Positions 10,675 through 20,272 of a DNA stretch of 64,000 bases are shown piece after piece. A program made the translations under genes and the position numbers. How positions within the stretch are numbered: position 1 is the first letter of the stretch; the number at the start of each line of letters is the position of its first letter. The notes beneath the pieces are model-generated. The model was not told the origin of the DNA. It did no database searches and worked only from the letters and a program-made list of their open reading frames with translations. Source of the DNA: Daucus carota subsp. sativus (lineage: Eukaryota; Streptophyta; Magnoliopsida; Apiales; Apiaceae); contig NC_030385.2 in the NCBI RefSeq assembly GCF_001625215.2, positions 12,207,135 through 12,271,134 on the forward strand, read 5' to 3'.

Positions 10675-13137
10675 GATCCGTGACATCATGTCTAGCCAAA
10701 GACGTTAAAGAAAAGCGCTTCTTGGGAGGCAACCCAAGCATATTGTACGGTTAGTTATAATTCTATTATAATTATTATAGTTCTTAGTAGTAAAATTATT
10801 AGTATTATATTTATAGATTTTTATAGATTTGAAATTTTTATTCCCGCAAGGTGCCTTGATAATTTTTGTGAAGTGTTTCAGGATTTGTTTTTAGTGATGG
10901 CATGGTGTGGAAATTATTCAGAAAAGAAAAAAAGAGAAAAATTTGATGGCAGATACAGAAGCTTGAAACCGCCGTTTACATTCAGGAGAACGGGCGTTTT
11001 CAGCTTCTGCCTAACTCTTCTATTTCACCCTTCTCGCGCATCAATTTTTCAGTCCAGCGCTTGCAAATTCCTTAGGAATTGGGCCTGTTTCAGTCCAGCC
11101 CACTCGATCCAACTGTCCGGCCCAACTACTGGCCCATAAGTCCAGAATCCAGCCCGGTCCAACTGCTTTTTGCTCCTTTCTTTTGAAGCGCGTTCACGTG
11201 AATTCTAATGTTACTGGAAGGGTTTGAACCCTTGACCTCAAGCCTGCAAAACAAGCTGATGACCACTCGGCCAACTATGTCACTTGAAACATATGTCACT
11301 GCACTTCATTATGATTATTCAGGGCAGTTTTCTTAACTCTTCCTTAGATATTAATTAATATATTATATTATATTATATTATATTATATATTATTCATCGA
11401 GGACAATGAACCATCCAAGTGTGGGGAGGTGTTCTCACGAATAATTAAATATATGTATTTATATATATATATATATATATATATTTATAAAATCCAAAAA
11501 AATTAAAAATTTTGTATATAATTATCTTGTCTCAAAGCATGTTTAGTGAGTACTTATACACATATTGTAGACTAATGTGCATGATTAATTCTGAGCATCA
11601 TATTCATGATAAAAATCATTCAATGCATGATAATTCTTTGTGTGTGCTTGCGAAAATTTTAAAACTTGAGATGCATCTTAGTCAATTTCTATGAGTAAAG
11701 CATGCTTTCACCTGGTGAGATTTTGAGCCTAATTTATGATTGATACAATTTTTATCAATTTAACTTTTTTGTGAGTGGTGTTCGTCATTTGGCTTGTTGC
11801 TCTAGGATTTGGTTTAAACCTTATAGAGATGAAATGTTATGTGTATGCATGAAAATGATAAAGGCACTAGGATTAACCGCATATGTCCAAACAGTACCCG
11901 AGAATTATATCCTTAGTGAACCCCCTTGAGCTTGTATCCATTTTTTTTTTGTTTATCACCAATCTATGAATTTTGAGCCTACTTGTTTATTCTTGTCTTG
12001 ATGACTAGTAGAGCATTTTTTGATTCATTCGAGCAGTGGTTAACATTCAAGTGTGGGGATTTCTTTGTCAAAGGGTGAAAGTTTGGTGGGAATCAGGGAA
12101 AAAAAAAGAGATATGAAAAAAAAAACAAAGTATCAGGTACTCCTTTGAGATCAATGGGTGGCAATTGCAATGTCATATGAAAGGGACGAGCCATGTGCAC
12201 GTGCTGGTATTAAGCACAATTGTACTAGAAATTAAGGGGAACTTAATTCCTCTTATTTTTCTTGGTGACTTTTCACTGCTCTTGGTTACTGGAGAAAAAC
12301 TTGACTTTGAAAAGAAAAAAAATGAAAGGGAAAAAATAGCAAGTGGAGAATGTGTTCATTAGTGGTACAATGTGAAATGGGAAGTACATAATTATGTGCT
12401 TGGGCTTTAATGCTTGTGAAAGCTTGATCACCTTTTACATGATTCAAATTTCATGTTGAGTGCTTAATCAGAAGTGAACACTATGCTCTATTAGTTATCG
12501 AGTTAGCCATTTGTTAGCTTATTTCTTTGATATCCTACCCCATGCCTAAGCCTCGTTACAACCCTTAACAAAGTCCTTTTGATTTGTGCGTGCATATATA
12601 CAGAGTAGTGTAGATTTGGTGGACAACCAAGTTTATGGTAGTGCAGGTCCATATTGATTGAATTTGAGTGAAGCACTTACACCCAAACACTTGTGTGAAT
12701 TAAGAGTAATGTGAGATTTTCTACCCATAGCATGCTTGCTTATTGGATGCGACTTTGATGTCTATTTCATGATATTTTTGTCTATCTAGACACTGTGTGC
12801 ATACTTGGATTGTTGTGTATAAATGGTACATAAGTGATAGTACTTGTACTTTCACACATGTTCAGATTGTTATGTAAGTGAGGTTTGCATATGTGGAGTA
12901 CTATGATGATTTCTTTGCTTGAGACTTGGTGATTAAAAATATTTGATTTTGTGGGATATCTTCTATAAACCCTCACGAGACAACACTCGTCCTACTAGGG
13001 CTGCCTAGGGGTTTAACGGCTTGTTGCATACGCTCAATGCAATCGTGTCATCTACGAAAGTGATGCTAGTAGTTAGCTAGTAATATTGTTATTTTATGTT
13101 GCCCGAGGACGTGCAATATGCTAAGTGTGGGGATATT
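10675..13137 (+). other. Non-coding 3' region of the Athila-like element
   Basis: There is no long open frame between pol and the 3' LTR, so the envelope-like region of some Athila relatives is absent or unrecognisable. The motif AAGTGTGGGGA recurs near 11408, 12051 and 13123, the last immediately before the 3' LTR where the polypurine tract should be. A TA microsatellite lies near 11460-11484. Confidence 0.7.
11211..11283 (-). other. tRNA-like sequence inside the retrotransposon
   Basis: On the minus strand the sequence has an exact A-box-like TGGCCGAGTGG (11263-11273) and a B-box-like GGGTTCAAACCC (11220-11231), spaced as in a tRNA gene. The 5' half resembles tRNA-Leu/Ser. The anticodon arm is not convincing, so it is probably a tRNA-derived fossil rather than a working tRNA gene. 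Confidence 0.55.
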
Positions 13138-14269
13138 TGATAGAGTATATATTTATATATATATTAGATGATAATTATTCTCATATTAGTTATATTTTGC
13201 ATTTAATTGGACATATATTAATTATATTTTAATATCTTATTATAGGGAGCAAGGAATTCTAAATTGGAGAGGATTTGGAGCAAATTAGAAGAAAATTCGC
13301 AACTATTGGGCTACCCGCATTCGGAATATTTTTTGGGCCATATCTTGAGTTCTAGAAGTCGGATTTGGGCGAGAAAACAGCACACGCGAAGATAATTTAA
13401 TTTTCTATCATTCTAGATGGGTCCAGATATCAAAAGTCCGCTGAAATAGCCCAGGAACAGGGGAGAAAGTCAACTGCGAATTTTGACCTTTTGGAAACCC
13501 ATTCAGTTTCGGAATTGCCTTGTATATTCCTATTAGAATAAAAACACTTTTGTATTAGGTATTATTAGATAGAGAATTACATACGTGCTATTGAGGAGAG
13601 CCACGGAGAATAAGAAAGAGGATCGACATTTTGTATCGTATTCTATTCTTTTTATGATTCTTACGTGTTTTACTATGACTATGATTGGCTAAACCTCTAT
13701 TGTTGGAGGGCTGTTTTGAAGCCCTAAACTTTATGATAATGATATTTTGATTTTCCGAGATATGTTCTTGATTGCGCTTATATATACGTCAATGCTTATA
13801 GATATTCTTGAATTAACTGTGGTATGTGGACATCCAATTCAGTTATGTGATTGATTTATCTGTAAAGTCAATTAATCTTTCTATGTGGTCCATGGGATTA
13901 ATTGTATCAGTGTGTAATCTGTTTTAGCCTTTCTATGTGGTCCATGGGGTTATGCGGATAACAGAGCTTGTTTCTATGTGGGCCATGACAAGTTCTCTAT
14001 AAGTGTCTTTCTGAACATATCATAAGAGTTTCAGAGTATGTCATGGGTTTAGTGGTGGATCTTCATGCTTTCCAACATGCTTCTTTAATTGTTAAAAACA
14101 CATTTGCTTTAGTTTAATAATTAGTTCAGTTAATAGATAAAACAAAATCCAATCGTTATTTCTTTGCAAAATATAAGTTAAGTGAGCCCTTGATTCCTGG
14201 CGTTGAACGATACCCTTACTTATTCTATATTATTATCGGCAGAAAAAGGGTTTAAATTGAGTCACATCA
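13138..14269 (+). repeat. 3' LTR of the Athila-like element
   Basis: It begins TGATAGAG and ends ACATCA, is 1132 bp long, and is directly followed by the AGCAG target duplication. Confidence 0.95.
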
Positions 14270-14274
14270 AGCAG

Positions 14275-14507
14275 CCACGTGAAACTCATAAGATCCTCTT
14301 TATATAAGTATATGGATATAATGGATATAGATATAGTCAATCTCGTGATGTTAACTATATTTGTTGAAGCTTTACAAACGTGTAAGAAATCTCTAATAAA
14401 ATTTCACTGCAATAATGACTCTTATATTAACAAATAGGGTATTTGCCGAAATTATGTAGCAAAAATAAGTAGAACAGAGTATTCATCTATACTTTAATTT
14501 TTGCCTA
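14275..14507. other. 3' flank of the NBS-LRR gene
   Basis: A short AT-rich stretch between the retrotransposon and the stop codon of the NBS-LRR gene. It would hold that gene's 3' untranslated region. No separate gene is seen. Confidence 0.5.
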
Positions 14508-17207
14508 TCAATTTGTCTGACCAGTTGGTATAAAATGTGGTAGGAAAGCAGACTGAGCACCGACTTCATCCCACTCCAATTCATCCCACCAAGCCTTCTC
14601 ACCATACAATGTAAATGTCTGTGGTGCTGAAACCTCAGGAGACTTTAGTGGCAACTTCTTTAGCCTCGGACATTCAATCACAGCGATTTTTTGTAATGAA
14701 GGGAAATCCATCTTCCATCTTGAGATACTAGTTAAGCATGGTAGATCTCTCATAGATAGCGTTCGAAGTGACAGAAATGTGTTGGCAACTCCCCCGGCCT
14801 CCACATCATCTACATTTATAACTTCTTCCATTCCTTTGCAGTAAAACAAGTACAACATTTCGAGCTTTGGGAGATTTATGACCCATGAAACGTTCTTCAA
14901 CTTGTTGCAATACCAGATGGTAATGGAACGAAGATTTTGAAGTGCTCCGGGTGTCACTGCTTTTTCCCACACTTTGATCAAGCTGGGAAGATTGTTTAGT
15001 GCAAAAGCCTCTAATCTAGGCAACCAGTTGTTTTCAGCCTTGCTGCCAATGGCCAGGTACTGTAAATCAGAGCAATCGTTGATGCTAAGCCTTCTCAACC
15101 TCTTGCCATCACCGGGGTTTAATGAGAGATGTAACTTATACAAGCGTTCACATGATGTTATGTACAAAAATTGGATGCAATTTTTAAAAACAAAGAGTTC
15201 CTCCAGGGCCTCTACTTCAGTTACAGTGATCCCTAGAGCGGCAAGATGCCTCAGCTTTTCCAAATCCACAAATCTTATTTCATTCTCGATAGTAAGATCT
15301 TGAATTTCCCAGCCTACATAACTGTAGTAGAGATTTAAGACTCTTAATTGAGAAAGTCCAGATATAGCCTCGCGGGGAATTGTTCTGAGATAATGAGTGC
15401 GCTTCAAATCCAGATACCTCAGATTTTTCAAACTTCCCATCTCTTTTGGCAATGTGCTCAATTTAGTCCCGGATAGATCAAGATAACGCAACTCACACAA
15501 ATAAGAGATGCTTTTGGGAATCTCTCTGATGCTGGTATATGATAAATCAAGAACCTTAAGAACAGGCATGTATTGAAAAAATCCCCCTGAAATTTTACTC
15601 AGACTCCTGTTCCATTGGAGCAGCAAGGTTGATAAGTGTTGGCAAACAGGTACTTCGGATAGTTCGGTAATTTCATTGTCCATCAATGAAATTCTATGTG
15701 CTCTTTCCCACTTTTCAACAGAAGGTGCTTCAGTAAGTCCTGCACTAGGCTGAACTAAGAACTTCATATCGTCATCTCCATTATCCAACGCTATCCACAA
15801 AACAAAGCTTCGGACAAGATCATGCATTTTTACTTGGGTTTCCTGGTCACCCTTTTCCAAGAAACAAGCGACTTTGAGAGATCCAATGAGGGCGTGTCCC
15901 ATCTCATGGGAGCTCAATAATAATCCTTCCCCTACCATATATTCTACAAGCAATTCTTTCTCAATAGAACAATCCTCAGGAAACAAAGAACAGTACAACA
16001 ACAATGACTTAAACGTGTCATTAGCTAACTCTTCATAGCTAAATTTCAGAAGTGTGAACACATCTTTCATACCTCTAAGTTCTGATGGGGATTTGTTAAG
16101 CATTTCTTTTGCAGCAATCCACTCTTCCTCCGTCTCTTTATTGGCCATAGCTTTTCCAATTGTGATTAGAGCAAGCGGAAGGCCTCTACATTTCTTGACA
16201 ATGGCCTGGGCATGTGGCTGTATGGATTGAGAATTAAGGATATCATCTCGACGAACCTTTTCTGCAAAAAGATGCCACGATTCCTTCTCCCTCAAAAAAT
16301 CTACTTTAAGCTTGCAGTGAGCATCCATGTCACTGCACACATCCATAGAACGAGAAGTCAATATCACTTTACAATTGTTCTCCTTCTTGGGAATAGGAAC
16401 CCCTATCTTCTCAAGGTCAACTCCTCTCCAAATATCATCCAGCAACAACAGAAATTTCTTCATCTTCAAAACCTTATATATCTTCGAAGCTAGCTGTTCT
16501 TGATCCTCGGCCTCATCCCACGACAGGCCCAGCCTCGACATAATAGCTTGCTGAATCTTTTCTGCAACAAATTCTCTAGATACAGTAACCCAAATCACTA
16601 CATTAAAACCATGGTTTAGTGTCAAAAACTCATTGTTTATACATTTCAAAAGAGTTGTCTTTCCGACTCCACCCATCCCATAAACTCCAATGATTCCAAC
16701 CTCTTCCTTGTCAAGCAATTCATAAACCTTCTCCAACATGACATCCATGCCAATAACAGGCCCACTGGGGATCTCCATCACAGGTACAATCACATTTCCA
16801 TCAACCCAATTCATATCTAATGCTTTACTCTTTTCCATAAACTCCTTTGTAATATTAATCTTTTTCAGAACCTTTTTGCTCAACTTGTATCTTGAACAAC
16901 AGTTTGCACAGCAGCACAAAACAGTGTCTTGTTCCTGCTGATCAACTCTTTGAACCATTAATCTCACCTCAAATTCAAGTTTTTCTGCTCTTTTCAGCCA
17001 CCCTTTGACTTGATTTGTGCAAGTTAATCCTAAAGATTCTGCTTGATTAACTTGACTCTCCAAGTCTTCTCTTGCTTCTGTTAGTTCCTCAAGTGCAGTC
17101 TTGAGAGAAGTCCCCCTATTATCCAAGTCACCAGCAGTGTTTATATTTTTCGAAACCAAACCAATGAATTCACTAATAAGGGCTATAATGGGAGTAATAA
17201 TATCCAT
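14508..17207 (-). CDS. CC-NBS-LRR disease-resistance protein (RPS2/RPS5-like)
   Basis: An uninterrupted 899-codon frame, typical in length and single-exon structure for this NLR clade. Order: a coiled-coil N-terminus (residues 1 to about 130) with a Cys-rich stretch (LCCCANCCSRYKLSKKV, 97-113); NB-ARC with P-loop GMGGVGKTT (177-185), kinase-2 LLLLDDIW (253-260), RNBS-B VILTSRS (281-287), GLPL in CRGLPLALI (340-348) and MHD (461-463); then leucine-rich repeats from about residue 500 to the end. Such proteins are intracellular immune receptors: the NB-ARC is an ATP/ADP switch and the LRRs govern recognition. All key nucleotide-binding motifs are present. The ATG at 17205-17207 begins the family-typical N-terminus. 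A near-identical LRR fragment lies at 2666-3160. Confidence 0.95.
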   Translation of the reverse strand: MDIITPIIALISEFIGLVSKNINTAGDLDNRGTSLKTALEELTEAREDLESQVNQAESLGLTCTNQVKGWLKRAEKLEFEVRLMVQRVDQQEQDTVLCCCANCCSRYKLSKKVLKKINITKEFMEKSKALDMNWVDGNVIVPVMEIPSGPVIGMDVMLEKVYELLDKEEVGIIGVYGMGGVGKTTLLKCINNEFLTLNHGFNVVIWVTVSREFVAEKIQQAIMSRLGLSWDEAEDQEQLASKIYKVLKMKKFLLLLDDIWRGVDLEKIGVPIPKKENNCKVILTSRSMDVCSDMDAHCKLKVDFLREKESWHLFAEKVRRDDILNSQSIQPHAQAIVKKCRGLPLALITIGKAMANKETEEEWIAAKEMLNKSPSELRGMKDVFTLLKFSYEELANDTFKSLLLYCSLFPEDCSIEKELLVEYMVGEGLLLSSHEMGHALIGSLKVACFLEKGDQETQVKMHDLVRSFVLWIALDNGDDDMKFLVQPSAGLTEAPSVEKWERAHRISLMDNEITELSEVPVCQHLSTLLLQWNRSLSKISGGFFQYMPVLKVLDLSYTSIREIPKSISYLCELRYLDLSGTKLSTLPKEMGSLKNLRYLDLKRTHYLRTIPREAISGLSQLRVLNLYYSYVGWEIQDLTIENEIRFVDLEKLRHLAALGITVTEVEALEELFVFKNCIQFLYITSCERLYKLHLSLNPGDGKRLRRLSINDCSDLQYLAIGSKAENNWLPRLEAFALNNLPSLIKVWEKAVTPGALQNLRSITIWYCNKLKNVSWVINLPKLEMLYLFYCKGMEEVINVDDVEAGGVANTFLSLRTLSMRDLPCLTSISRWKMDFPSLQKIAVIECPRLKKLPLKSPEVSAPQTFTLYGEKAWWDELEWDEVGAQSAFLPHFIPTGQTN

Positions 17208-17512
17208 TTCCTCTGATGAAAATATGGTTCTTCATCACAGACAGGGAAGAATCTTGAGGTTGTACTAGCCGCCTCTGCTGAAAACTTCAAAGTTTGACTA
17301 GTTTTTTCTTTCTCATTTCAGTAAATATTGACAGAGATACTATACAAAGTCAATGGACAGTAACTCATGTTTCATAGACAGTACTGTAACTAGCTTCTGG
17401 TCTCTTAAGCTTGGCCTTTTGTGAAGCATTGGGTGTATTCATGTTTCTTCCGGATGCCATGTTCGATCTTTCATCCGTTTAGTTGAAAGGGTAACAATAA
17501 AACTGATAGTAA
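17208..17512. other. Upstream region of the NBS-LRR gene
   Basis: The promoter of the minus-strand NBS-LRR gene should lie here. I see no certain TATA box or other defined element. Confidence 0.4.
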
Positions 17513-17858
17513 GATCAAGTCCAACAATGTCTTAGTAAATGCTCTATATTTTTGATACATGAACTCCAAAAATATATCTTATAATTGTGACTTATTATTA
17601 AACTAATAATTTATTTCAATTAATATTGGAGAGAAGTGAAAAAGTAAGAGAAGAGAGATGCAATGAAATGGTGGGAAGTTAATATTTTATTGGGAAAATT
17701 AGTTTAGGACATGCTTAGTAGTGCCTCAAAAATGAGGCACTTATTGGATGTCCTGGTGGTTTAAGGCACAATTAGCACATTGTCGGAGCACATCTTTCAT
17801 ACAAATGCATTAAATTTTAACTTGGGACATTTATTTAGAATATTTGTTGGACTTGCTC
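17513..17858. mobile_element. MITE, PIF/Harbinger-like
   Basis: A 346-bp non-coding element with inverted ends: left CAAGTCCAACAATGTC..., right ...TTGTTGGACTTG, whose complement repeats the left end. TAA on both sides (17510-17512 and 17859-17861) fits the 3-bp TWA target duplication of PIF/Harbinger MITEs. It encodes nothing. Confidence 0.7.
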
Positions 17859-17868
17859 TAATACTACA

Positions 17869-18180
17869 AGGTCAAGATCCCTGTCATGTGTATGCTGGTG
17901 ACTTGTTAAATAACATATAGATTCTTTGTTGTTGCATAAATATGCAGCTGTCAGGATTAAAATAAAATTTTAATAAGCGTTGTCCATGCATATTCTTTTA
18001 CAGCGGTTAAAAAACGTCGTACTTATAAAAAGTTGGTTTTTCTTGTATAGCGCCTTTAGCGTCTTTAGAAATTGGAATTTTTCGTACAGCGTTTTTAGAA
18101 CGCTATATGTCATGGCGAGCGGTCAAGAACCTGTATGTTATTTAAAGGTCCCCAGCATATATATGCTGTGACATGGACCT
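17869..18180. mobile_element. Inverted-repeat (MITE-like) element
   Basis: The first roughly 45 bp (containing ccctgtcatgtgtatgctgg) are an imperfect inverted repeat of the last roughly 45 bp (ccagcatatatatgctgtga). The middle has a second inverted motif (cagcggttaaaaaacg against cgtttttagaacgct). It sits only 10 bp from the preceding MITE. The family is not identified and the target duplication is unclear. Confidence 0.5.
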
Positions 18181-18639
18181 ATGTATGTTATATATAAAAA
18201 ATTTGATAGCTGAATCCATTTTCCAAAATATTTTAATATTAGTCGAATTCTATAAATAAGGAGTATGATCTATTTTCCTAAACATTTTAATATAAATCAA
18301 ATTCTATAAATAAGGAATAATTATATACATAATATTTGGAGAAATAAAAAAATAGATATGATGGAACAATTTATATGGGTCATGTAAATTGATTGTGTAG
18401 AATAAATAATTGTATAAAATTTATTGAATAAAAAAATTAAATGATTGGATATAGCGTATAGGTAAAGGACACATATTATGTAAAAAATGGGTCGGGTCAG
18501 TTTTTTAATTTTTAGGCGAAGACTTGCAAATGTTTTCAGTTGTAATTAATTAATTGAATTCTATTCCTTTCTGGTGTTAAGAGTCTACATACGAAACACA
18601 TAACCGCATAAATGGATTTTTTATTTTTTATTTTACGAA
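18181..18639. other. AT-rich DNA with a short tandem duplication
   Basis: Two diverged copies of about 65 bp (containing attctataaataagga) lie in a row at about 18210-18330. No gene is seen. Confidence 0.5.
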
Positions 18640-18839
18640 AAGCTGGGGAATTTTATTAACTTAATAAACCCATCTCAATACAATGTTTAACGCTAACAGA
18701 AAATAGAAATACACACCTGTCAAACCTACAACCCGTGAAAACATTTGAAATGGGCAACCATATTTGCAGATGGTTTAAAAAATAACAGCTTAACGTTGTT
18801 CAGAAGACGTATAAAGTTTGACACTCCAAAACAAACACA

Positions 18840-19100
18840 CTAGACAGCCCTCGTTGGAGCTTCGCTCCTAATTGCTTGAACCACGGTAAGACAATCAGAC
18901 TCCAACGAACCAGGCAAGACAATCAGACTCCAATGTGACCATGGGCCGACACATTTGATCAATCCAGCTGAACGCCTCCTATACTGTCATTAGCTAAAAC
19001 TGAAGAAACAAGCTCTTGGTGGACCAATACTTTAGCTTCAAAGAGAGCACCTTCTGAATCTCTTGCAATTAAATACCATTCTTTTTTGTAGGTACACATA
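18840..19100 (-). pseudogene. RNase H-like (RVT_3) fragment
   Basis: Minus-strand translation gives pieces of the plant RNase H-like domain in order: WYLIARDSEGALFEAKVL near the right end, then LESDCLTVVQAIRSEAPTRA further left. The block is internally damaged: GGAGTCTGATTGTCTT is present twice, breaking the frame. Such domains occur at the ends of plant LINE ORF2 and in single-domain relatives. This looks like a fossil of one of those. Confidence 0.65.
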
Positions 19101-19365
19101 ATGGCAGATAAACTGTCTCAAAACACAATAACCGCTCGTCTGCTGTATAGATGTCCAATAACATTTAGAAAACAAAACTTTGATAACTCCTCTAATCGAA
19201 AGAAATGATGTTCCATGACATTTAGGTTGTGTTCACTTGGGTGGAATAGAATGAGACGAGAATGGAATGAAATTTGTATTATAATATTGTGAGTGATTAG
19301 TGAAGTATAAGCATGCACGCTCCTCTCACGACTATATCAAGAAGCACTAGCTGCGCTTACATTTC

Positions 19366-19487
19366 ACGCAGCCATGTAGTGAGCACAAAGCGAACTATTC
19401 TTTCGCCTTTTACTAAAGAATACCGTGTGCTCGCTACTTAAAGTGGCATACGACCATTTTTGGAGGGAAGTTCCACTGGAATCAACC
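19366..19487 (+). ncRNA. U5 spliceosomal snRNA, unit A
   Basis: The invariant loop I, GCCTTTTACTAA (from 19405), sits on a perfect 8-bp stem (tattcttt/aaagaata). Below an internal loop is a 10-bp stem (tagtgagcac/gtgctcgcta). An Sm site ATTTTTGG follows at 19456-19463, then a 3' hairpin (gttcc-act-ggaat). U5 holds the exons together in the U4/U6.U5 tri-snRNP. Downstream CA-N8-AGTTCAA fits the plant 3'-end box CA(N)3-10AGTNNAA. The 5' end is inferred from TATA spacing. This copy lies at the array edge and has lost the USE that its siblings have, so its expression is doubtful. Confidence 0.9.
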
Positions 19488-20100
19488 CCTACAGTTCAAA
19501 GTCTGAAATTTTCCTGCAATATAGTCCTGATAATGACATGACAGGTTTTGTGATTTTGAAAATTTCATGAAAGCTTGATTTTGAAAATCTTCTCCGTACT
19601 TTTTTTCCCGCATCTACTTATAATGCACAGCCTATATATACGCTATCACACGTGTGACATCTATCTCTACCGTCTCTTAGGTGGCTTAGGCAACCTCCGG
19701 CTTGCATTCTCAAGGTTAACTGTTGTTGCGCGACGATCCTCATAAGTGTCATTAGTATGGGTTTTCCCGGTTTTCCCTCGCCAATGTCCTATCAGTTCAT
19801 TTCAAAAACAAATTTATACATATATTGTTTTGCAAAACTTCAAATCCCCTATTATTGAAAACAAATTTCGATCTTGCTAAAACAAATACAAGTGTTGATA
19901 TGGTAATAGTATGAGATACCAGTGCATAGAAAGAGATTGTAGTGATTTCCGCCAAATCATCTATTTGTGTAGTACAAACAACTTATCATTGTTGATTGGT
20001 GATATTGGAGAGATCTACCAAGTTGTATTGGGGACTGGGCAGAATTTTGGACATGGAGTTCACCTCACTTGGACCGTGTTTCCCCCAAGAATTGAGCCAA
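19488..20100 (+). other. U5-U6 spacer
   Basis: It contains the U5 3' box (19483-19499) at its start and the U6 promoter at its end. No further gene is recognised. The equivalent spacers in B-D are about 20 bp longer. Confidence 0.6.
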
Positions 20101-20167
20101 TGTCCCACATTGGCTAATACCATTTACTCTACGCTATTCATATAACCCAGTTTAGAGCCATATCCTT

Positions 20168-20187
20168 GTCCCTTCGGGGACATCCGA

Positions 20188-20219
<32 letters not shown>

Positions 20220-20272
20220 GGCCCCTGCGCAAGGATGACACGCACAAATCGAGAAATGGTCCAAATTTTTTT
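20168..20272 (+). ncRNA. U6 spliceosomal snRNA, unit A (canonical 5' end)
   Basis: It begins GTCCCTTCGGGGACATCCG (5' stem-loop), contains the ACAGAGA-box region (gatacagagaagattagc) and the U4/U2-pairing and internal stem-loop region (ggcccctgcgcaaggatgac), and ends in a T7 run, the polymerase III terminator (20266-20272). It appears identical to known plant U6. U6 carries the catalytic metal-binding core of the spliceosome. USE at 20102-20112 and TATAAC at 20141 give a polymerase III-type promoter. This is the only one of the four copies with the canonical G at position 1 and no 5' duplication. Confidence 0.98.

Larger units (their letters stand above)
3949..14269 (+). mobile_element. Athila-like Ty3/Gypsy LTR retrotransposon, looks largely whole
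   Basis: The element is flanked by the 5-bp duplication AGCAG (3944-3948 and 14270-14274) and has two LTRs of 1132 bp. Parts in order: 5' LTR, primer-binding site, gag, pol (protease, reverse transcriptase, RNase H, integrase), a 2.46-kb non-coding 3' region, 3' LTR. The polymerase sequence ([29 protein letters not shown]) is typical of the Athila group rather than chromoviruses. No envelope-like frame is visible. By eye the LTRs differ at about 18 sites (roughly 1.6 percent), suggesting insertion within about the last million years under usual plant rates. It has at most one or two visible breaks. It landed between the NBS-LRR fragment and the intact NBS-LRR gene. Confidence 0.93.

Noticed and set aside
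10675-13137. Envelope-like gene of the Athila element
   Set aside because: No long frame or membrane-protein pattern is present between pol and the 3' LTR.
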